This document shows, piece by piece, positions 7,630 to 11,731 of a DNA stretch of 11,731 nucleotides. The DNA is from Cellvibrionaceae bacterium (GTDB taxonomy: Bacteria > Pseudomonadota > Gammaproteobacteria > Pseudomonadales > Cellvibrionaceae), in NCBI GenBank assembly GCA_030597965.1, contig JAUVQU010000062.1, positions 1 to 11,731 on the forward strand, given 5' to 3'. The translations under genes were made by a program, and so were the position numbers. How positions within the stretch are numbered: the stretch's first letter is position 1; the number at the start of each line of letters is the position of its first letter. Below the pieces are notes generated by a model. It ran no database searches. It was not told where the DNA came from and saw nothing but the letters and a program-made list of their open reading frames with translations.

Positions 7630-7656
7630 TTGATTTCTCCCATACAGCCCCCATAA
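7630..7656 (+). promoter_or_regulatory. Candidate heat-shock (sigma-32) promoter of hslVU
   Basis: TTGATT (7630-7635), 13 bases, then CCCCATAA (7649-7656). This agrees well with the RpoH consensus TTGAAA-N(11-16)-CCCCATNT. It lies 38 bases upstream of the hslV start. hslVU is a classic RpoH operon in E. coli, so position and function agree. Confidence 0.65.
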
Positions 7657-7693
7657 ATAGTACTTAAACATTCCCACTGTTTGAGGATCTACT

Positions 7694-8233
7694 GTGGAAC
7701 AATTTCGAGGCACCACCATTCTTTCCGTGCGCCGCAATGGCAAAGTCATTATTGGCGGCGACGGCCAGGTCTCTATGGGCAACACCGTCATGAAGGGCAA
7801 CGCTCGCAAGGTACGTCGCCTCTACAACAACCAGGTCATTGCCGGGTTTGCCGGCGGCACCGCCGACGCCTTTACCCTCTTCGAACGCTTTGAAGCAAAA
7901 CTGGAAGCTCATAACGGCCAGCTTGTTCGTGCCGCCGTTGAGCTTGCCAAAGATTGGCGCAGTGATCGCGCACTGAGAAGACTGGAGGCCCTGCTGGCTG
8001 TAGCTGATAAGGATGCCTCGCTGATCATCACCGGTAATGGCGATGTCATTCAACCTGAACAAGACATTATCGCCATTGGCTCAGGCGGTCCCTTTGCTCA
8101 ATCGGCCGCGCGTGCGTTATTTGAAAACACCGAGATGGAAGCGCGAGATATTGTGGAAAAATCCCTCGGCATTGCCGGTGACATTTGTGTGTTCACCAAC
8201 CACAACCACACCATTGAAGAGCTTGAATATTAA
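7694..8233 (+). CDS. hslV: ATP-dependent protease peptidase subunit HslV (ClpQ)
   Basis: HslV forms the double-hexamer threonine peptidase that, capped by HslU, degrades regulators and misfolded proteins in the cytosol. The 179-residue protein starts at GTG, with a strong TGAGGA site at 7682-7687 about 6 bases upstream. The catalytic threonine is T7 in TTILSVRRNG, so maturation must remove six residues (MEQFRG), unlike E. coli where only Met is removed. Counting from T7 as 1, D17 and K33 of the active site are at residues 23 and 39. GGDGQVSMGNTVMKGNA, FAGGTADAFTLFE and IGSGGPFAQSAARAL are all typical. hslU follows 39 bases after the stop, and a sigma-32-like promoter lies upstream, so the two form an operon. 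Confidence 0.97.
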   Translation: MEQFRGTTILSVRRNGKVIIGGDGQVSMGNTVMKGNARKVRRLYNNQVIAGFAGGTADAFTLFERFEAKLEAHNGQLVRAAVELAKDWRSDRALRRLEALLAVADKDASLIITGNGDVIQPEQDIIAIGSGGPFAQSAARALFENTEMEARDIVEKSLGIAGDICVFTNHNHTIEELEY

Positions 8234-8272
8234 TTTGCGCTCTGTGCGCCCACTAATTTGAAGAATTTATTT

Positions 8273-9592
8273 ATGTCTAACATGACCCCTCGCGAGATCG
8301 TTCACGAACTCGATCGCCACATCATTGGCCAACAAAACGCCAAGCGCGCCGTCGCCATTGCTTTACGCAATCGGTGGAGACGCATGCAACTGGATGACTC
8401 ACTGCGCAGTGAAATCACCCCGAAGAATATTTTAATGATTGGCCCAACAGGTGTGGGCAAAACAGAAATCGCCCGCCGCCTGGCCAAGCTCGCCAATGCT
8501 CCCTTCCTGAAAGTCGAAGCCACTAAGTTCACCGAAGTGGGTTATGTAGGCCGCGAAGTCGATTCGATCATACGCGACCTCGTCGACATATCGATCAAAT
8601 TACATCGCGAGCAAGCCATGGAAAAGGTTGAACATCGCGCCCTGGATGCTGCCGAAGATCGAATTCTTGACGCGCTGTTACCCCCTGCCCGAGGCGATGA
8701 AGGCACAGAAAAAGAATCGACCACACGACAGCTCTTTAGAAAAAAACTGCGTGAAGGCGAGCTTGACGACAAAGAAATTGAACTGGACGTTGCCGCAACA
8801 CCTGTCGGTGTCGACATCATGGCGCCGCCGGGCATGGAAGACATGACCAATCAATTGCAGAGCATGTTCTCTTCAATGTCCTCCGGCAAACAAAAGAAAA
8901 CCAAAATCAGCGTCAAAAAAGCGATGAAGTTAGTAAGCGACGAAGAAGCCGCCAAACTCATCAATGATGAAGAAATTAAGGCCGCCGCCATTCATGCCGC
9001 CGAGCAAAATGGCATCGTATTTATTGATGAGATTGATAAAGTTGCTAAACGTCAGGACTCTGGCGGTGGCGGCGATGTGTCACGTGAAGGCGTACAGCGC
9101 GATCTGTTGCCGCTCATTGAGGGCTGCACCGTGAGCACTAAACACGGCATGATCAAGACTGACCATATATTGTTTGTCGCCTCAGGTGCCTTCCACACTG
9201 CCAAACCATCGGATTTAATCCCAGAATTACAGGGTCGGCTGCCCATCCGCGTGGAACTGGAAGCCCTCACCCCCAACGATTTTGAGCGTATCCTAACGGA
9301 ACCAAAAGCATCGTTAACCGAACAACAAATCGCGCTATTGCAAACAGAAGGGTTGAAACTAACGTTCACCCAAGAGGGTATCCGCCGTATTGCTGAGACC
9401 GCATGGGAAGTGAACGAGCGCACCGAAAACATCGGCGCTCGTCGCTTACACACGGTACTGGAACGCCTCCTCGAAAGCGTCTCTTTCTCCGCCGGTGACG
9501 CCAACGAAGACATACAAGTAGATGCCAACTACGTTGATGAGCAGCTGGGCGAACTGGCTCAAGATGAAGACCTGAGCCGCTTTATCCTGTAA
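8273..9592 (+). CDS. hslU: ATP-dependent protease ATPase subunit HslU (ClpY)
   Basis: HslU is the AAA+ unfoldase ring that feeds substrates into HslV. The 439-residue protein begins MSNMTPREIVHELDRHIIG. It has Walker A GPTGVGKT at 57-64 and the pore loop GYVG at 90-93. The inserted I-domain spans about 110-240 and includes TRQLFRKKLREG. Walker B is VFIDEID with D252-E253, followed by GGGGDVSREGVQRDLLPLIEG and the sensor region ELQGRLPIRVEL. The C-terminus EDLSRFIL is the tail that inserts between HslV subunits and activates it. The ATG at 8273 is chosen because homologues start with MS-MTPREIV; a TTG 15 bases upstream in frame is unnecessary. GAAG at 8260-8263 is the likely ribosome site. Length matches the family (about 443). 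No good terminator follows. Confidence 0.97.
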   Translation: MSNMTPREIVHELDRHIIGQQNAKRAVAIALRNRWRRMQLDDSLRSEITPKNILMIGPTGVGKTEIARRLAKLANAPFLKVEATKFTEVGYVGREVDSIIRDLVDISIKLHREQAMEKVEHRALDAAEDRILDALLPPARGDEGTEKESTTRQLFRKKLREGELDDKEIELDVAATPVGVDIMAPPGMEDMTNQLQSMFSSMSSGKQKKTKISVKKAMKLVSDEEAAKLINDEEIKAAAIHAAEQNGIVFIDEIDKVAKRQDSGGGGDVSREGVQRDLLPLIEGCTVSTKHGMIKTDHILFVASGAFHTAKPSDLIPELQGRLPIRVELEALTPNDFERILTEPKASLTEQQIALLQTEGLKLTFTQEGIRRIAETAWEVNERTENIGARRLHTVLERLLESVSFSAGDANEDIQVDANYVDEQLGELAQDEDLSRFIL

Positions 9593-9635
9593 TCCCGGAC
9601 CTTTAAAACTTTGCCTCTAAACGGTTCGCTTGCAA

Positions 9636-9693
9636 GGCACCAAAAGTAGGTCCTCTTAAGGGAGTTCCTACAACTAAGGGAGCTCCTACAACA
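9636..9693. repeat. Repeat copy 2 with REP-like tandem units
   Basis: GGCACCAAAAGTAGG (9636-9650) is identical to 7522-7536. GTAGG (9646-9650) can pair with CCTAC (9667-9671) around CTCTTAAGGGAG. Two 18-base tandem units follow, AAGGGAGTTCCTACAACT (9658-9675) and AAGGGAGCTCCTACAACA (9676-9693), differing at two positions. On the minus strand they read GTAGGAGCTCCC-like, reminiscent of REP sequences in pseudomonads. The repeat count is too low for a CRISPR array. Confidence 0.55.
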
Positions 9694-9713
9694 CGCCTCT
9701 CCGTAAGAGCCTG

Positions 9714-9759
9714 CCCCAAGGTGAATTCCTGTGAAACAGGAAGGGAGGGTACCCTGGGG
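9714..9759. repeat. Large stem-loop between hslU and the DUF971 gene
   Basis: The outer arms CCCCAAGGT (9714-9722) and ACCCTGGGG (9751-9759) pair at eight of nine positions. Inside them TTCCTGT (9726-9732) and ACAGGAA (9736-9742) form a perfect 7-bp stem with a GAA loop. No T-run follows, so it is not a standard terminator. It could be a leader structure, an RNA-stabilising element or part of the neighbouring repeat cluster. Confidence 0.5.
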
Positions 9760-9796
9760 TATACAGACGAACAAATATTTACCGGCGGGCCACCTC

Positions 9797-10198
9797 ATGA
9801 TTCCAACCGATATAAAACTTCATCGCCGCAGCCGCACGCTTGAGCTGCACTACAGTGAAGCCGGTCAAACGGCGATCTACGAGATTTCCGCGGAATGTTT
9901 ACGGGTACACTCACCATCCGCAGAGGTTCGCGGGCATGGCAAAGGGCAGGAAGTTTTGCAGGTCGGCAAACGCAACGTGGGGCTGATCAAACTGGAGGCG
10001 GCGGGTAATTATGGCCTGCGCCTTACTTTTGATGACGGGCACGACTCAGGCATTTTCACCTGGGATTATTTGTACCAACTGGCCATCGAGCAAGACAGTT
10101 TAATGGCGCTCTATGAACAGCGTATTCACGAAGCGGGCAAAAGCCGCGATGAAGGCGTGCAAGTTATTAATCTGCTCGACCCCAAACAAGCGCCTTAA
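9797..10198 (+). CDS. DUF971 (gamma-butyrobetaine hydroxylase-like N-terminal domain) protein
   Basis: A single-domain protein of 133 residues beginning MIPTDIKLHRRSRTLELHY. CLRVHSPSAEVRGHG and the run NYGLRLTFDDGHDSGIFTWDYLYQLA are hallmarks of DUF971. This fold is the N-terminal domain of gamma-butyrobetaine and trimethyllysine hydroxylases and also occurs fused to Mrp-type iron-sulfur carrier proteins. Alone it has no established reaction, so only a general link to metal or Fe-S handling can be inferred. The gene regularly sits directly after hslU in Pseudomonas. The ATG at 9797 is preferred because homologues begin just before IKLH; an in-frame GTG at 9731 would add 22 residues and lies inside a stable hairpin. 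The ribosome site is weak (GGCGGG). A GTAGC/GCTAC hairpin without T-run lies just past the stop (10204-10222). Confidence 0.88.
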   Translation: MIPTDIKLHRRSRTLELHYSEAGQTAIYEISAECLRVHSPSAEVRGHGKGQEVLQVGKRNVGLIKLEAAGNYGLRLTFDDGHDSGIFTWDYLYQLAIEQDSLMALYEQRIHEAGKSRDEGVQVINLLDPKQAP

Positions 10199-10262
10199 CA
10201 GCTGTAGCATTAAATGCGCTACTGCCTATCAATACAATCCTTAACTAAATACATTCGCAGCA

Positions 10263-10290
10263 TTGACGTTATACTAATATGATCTATACA
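10263..10290 (+). promoter_or_regulatory. Candidate sigma-70 promoter of the RND efflux operon
   Basis: TTGACG (10263-10268), 16 bases, then TATACA (10285-10290), a strong match to consensus (five of six and four of six). Transcription would start near 10297, giving a leader of about 57 bases that contains the palindrome at 10318. Confidence 0.6.
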
Positions 10291-10317
10291 CACTGAGGCA
10301 CGCTGCACATAACGCCT

Positions 10318-10331
10318 CGCTGATATCAGCG
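10318..10331. promoter_or_regulatory. 14-bp perfect palindrome, candidate operator
   Basis: CGCTGATATCAGCG is a perfect palindrome located downstream of the predicted promoter and 22 bases before the adaptor ATG. GAGGC (10295-10299) and GCCTC (10314-10318) form a further dyad overlapping it. RND operons are often controlled by a TetR-type repressor; none is in the window, so the role is inferred. Confidence 0.4.
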
Positions 10332-10353
10332 CTCAATCTCACAGGTAACATTC

Positions 10354-11634
10354 ATGGCCATCGCCAAACGTTTTTCAGTCTCTACTCGTACCCGCACCAT
10401 TGCTTTACTGGGCTTGTCCTTTTTCCTGACCGCCTGCGGCTCTGAAGAACCACCCGTGCAAGTGCCGCCACCAGCGGTTTCCTATATTGAGATTGGCACA
10501 CAGGAAGTAGGCGGATATTCCGAATTTGTCAGTCGCACCGAGGCCTTCAAATATGTGGAGCTGAAAGCGCGCGTGGAAGGCGAGATTACTAAAAGGCTTT
10601 TTACCGAAGGACTAACCGTTGCTAAAGATCAACTGCTGTTCGAAATAGATCGCGAGCGCTACGAAGCCAGCTATCAGGAGGCACTTGCCAATATAAAAAG
10701 TAAGAAAGCCGAAAAAGTTCGAACCAGGCGAGACTACAAACGTGGGCTGGAATTGCGCCCTAATGGATTTATCAGCCAATCTGACCTGGACACACTGGCC
10801 AGCAACGCGGAAAAAGCAGCGGCTGCAGAAAAAGGCGCCGAAGCCGCTTTAAAAAGCGCAGAGCTCAACCTGAGCTACACCGAGATTCGCGCACCTTTTA
10901 GTGGTGCAATCAGTCGGGTTCGCTACAACATCGGCAATCTGGTGGGGCCGGGCAGTGATCCATTGGCAACACTACTGCAAGACGATCCCATTTACGCAAA
11001 TTTTCAAGTAGATGAAACCACGTACATTACTCACCTGCAGAACTTTTCCGATGCGAATTCTGGTAAACGGATAAACACCACGCCACGCGCAGATCGGGTT
11101 GTTGTGAGTCTAATGCTGCCAAATGGCCGTATTCACGGGTATAAAGGCGTCATCAATTACGCTGGTCTCGAAGTGGATGCCTCCACCGGCACCGTCAGTC
11201 TGCGTGCACAGTTCCCCAACCCAACCGGTATTATTCGCCCAGGCCTATACACCACGCTAATCTTAGAAAGTACAGCAAAAGCTAAAGTGCCTGTAGTACC
11301 GCAATACGCGGTGCAAGAAAGCCAGCAGGGGAAATTTGTTCTCATTATTGATGCCGAAAACAAAGTGAAATCCCGCAACATTACCACTGGTCGCAGTATC
11401 GGCATCCTCTGGGTAGTCAAAACCGGACTGAAGACAGGCGATCGCCTTGTTGTTGAAGGCTTGCAAAAGGTGCGGTCTGGTATTTTAGTGACCCCCATTC
11501 AAAAGTATCTGAACACAAAAACCGGCGCGCTACTCACCGAAGAACAGTATCAAGCAATGCTGGCACCCGAACCAGAACTTGAACCACAGCCACAACCCAA
11601 CACGCCTAACAACAACGCAACTTCTACCGAATAA
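10354..11634 (+). CDS. RND efflux periplasmic adaptor (membrane fusion) lipoprotein
   Basis: This 426-residue protein links an inner-membrane RND pump to an outer-membrane channel, as AcrA and MexA do. A signal peptide with lipobox LTAC at 25-28 makes C28 the lipidated residue. Residues about 65-100 (VELKARVEGEITKRLFTEG) are the first half of the lipoyl domain. About 105-175 is a charged alpha-helical hairpin, and NLSYTEIRAPFSGAISRVRYNIGNLVGPG closes the lipoyl domain. The beta-barrel (QDDPIYANFQVDE, RIHGYKGVINYAG, GLYTTLILES) and membrane-proximal part follow. The C-terminus is an unusual Pro/Glu/Gln/Asn-rich tail (about 403-426). The start is ATG with AGGT upstream. The permease gene starts 14 bases after the stop, and its ribosome site overlaps the stop region. 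Substrate cannot be told from the adaptor. Confidence 0.93.
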   Translation: MAIAKRFSVSTRTRTIALLGLSFFLTACGSEEPPVQVPPPAVSYIEIGTQEVGGYSEFVSRTEAFKYVELKARVEGEITKRLFTEGLTVAKDQLLFEIDRERYEASYQEALANIKSKKAEKVRTRRDYKRGLELRPNGFISQSDLDTLASNAEKAAAAEKGAEAALKSAELNLSYTEIRAPFSGAISRVRYNIGNLVGPGSDPLATLLQDDPIYANFQVDETTYITHLQNFSDANSGKRINTTPRADRVVVSLMLPNGRIHGYKGVINYAGLEVDASTGTVSLRAQFPNPTGIIRPGLYTTLILESTAKAKVPVVPQYAVQESQQGKFVLIIDAENKVKSRNITTGRSIGILWVVKTGLKTGDRLVVEGLQKVRSGILVTPIQKYLNTKTGALLTEEQYQAMLAPEPELEPQPQPNTPNNNATSTE

Positions 11635-11648
11635 AGGGGAGACACGCC

Positions 11649-11731
11649 ATGCTCAGTCACTTCTTTATTTCACGACCAAAATTCGCGTTTGTTATTGCCA
11701 TTGTCCTCGCGCTGGCGGGGGCCATCAGCCT
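11649..11731 (+). CDS. RND efflux permease (HAE1/AcrB type), N-terminus only
   Basis: The window ends 27 full codons into this gene. The protein starts MLSHFFISRPKFAFVIAIVL, the typical N-terminus of AcrB/MexB-type pumps: a short cytosolic FFI-RP-F motif running into the first transmembrane helix. A strong GGGGAG ribosome site lies about 8 bases upstream, right after the adaptor stop, so the two genes are co-transcribed. AcrB-type proteins are about 1,030-1,050 residues, so nearly all of it lies beyond the window. Confidence 0.9.
   Translation, partial: MLSHFFISRPKFAFVIAIVLALAGAIS

Noticed and set aside
7664..8062. 132-residue frame antisense to hslV
   Set aside because: Shadow of a strongly conserved gene; the protein has no recognisable family.
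9658..9693. Two tandem 18-bp units as a CRISPR array
   Set aside because: Only two directly abutting units, no spacers and no cas genes.
9731..9796. GTG start for the DUF971 protein
   Set aside because: It lies in a stable stem-loop and adds residues unlike the family; the ATG at 9797 fits.

Overview
The window reads as the chromosome of a gammaproteobacterium. The genes are mostly conserved housekeeping genes of Pseudomonas/Cellvibrio-like type, with roughly balanced base composition. The run rpmE / priA / SPOR-domain protein / hslV / hslU / DUF971 is a known gammaproteobacterial neighbourhood, and the start points, lengths and motifs of EttA, MaeB, RpmE, PriA and HslVU match that group. 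I cannot place it to genus from the sequence alone.

Layout. (1) 1-235 (-): N-terminus of a CoA-acylating aldehyde dehydrogenase, cut by the window edge, with a strong dyad (253-275) in its leader. (2) 518-2182 (+): ettA, the ribosome-bound translational throttle ABC-F protein. (3) 2183-2510: a decayed IS110-family transposase fragment (-), then a + strand hairpin/T-run terminator. (4) 2511-3773 (-): maeB, short malic enzyme. (5) 3998-4216 (-): rpmE (L31), with a hairpin terminator between it and maeB. (6) 4406-6652 (+): priA, divergent from rpmE. (7) 6653-6891: a gap holding a roughly 100-bp palindromic, MITE-like element; Pseudomonas has argS here as I recall it, and argS is absent. (8) 6892-7473 (+): FtsN-like SPOR protein. 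(9) 7694-9592 (+): hslV-hslU protease operon with a plausible heat-shock sigma-32 promoter. (10) 9593-9796: repeat-rich and hairpin-rich spacer. (11) 9797-10198 (+): DUF971 protein. (12) 10354-11731 (+): start of an RND efflux operon, a lipoprotein adaptor followed by a permease cut by the window end.

How the genes work together. Translation (EttA, L31), replication restart (PriA), division (FtsN-like) and ATP-dependent proteolysis (HslVU) make up the core. MaeB is carbon metabolism. The aldehyde dehydrogenase and RND pump at the edges look like accessory units with their own candidate operators. I found no convincing new multi-gene system. The unexplained signal is in the intergenic DNA: the MITE-like palindrome, a 15-bp repeat that flanks hslVU, the REP-like tandem repeats and large hairpin after hslU, and two perfect dyads in leader regions.
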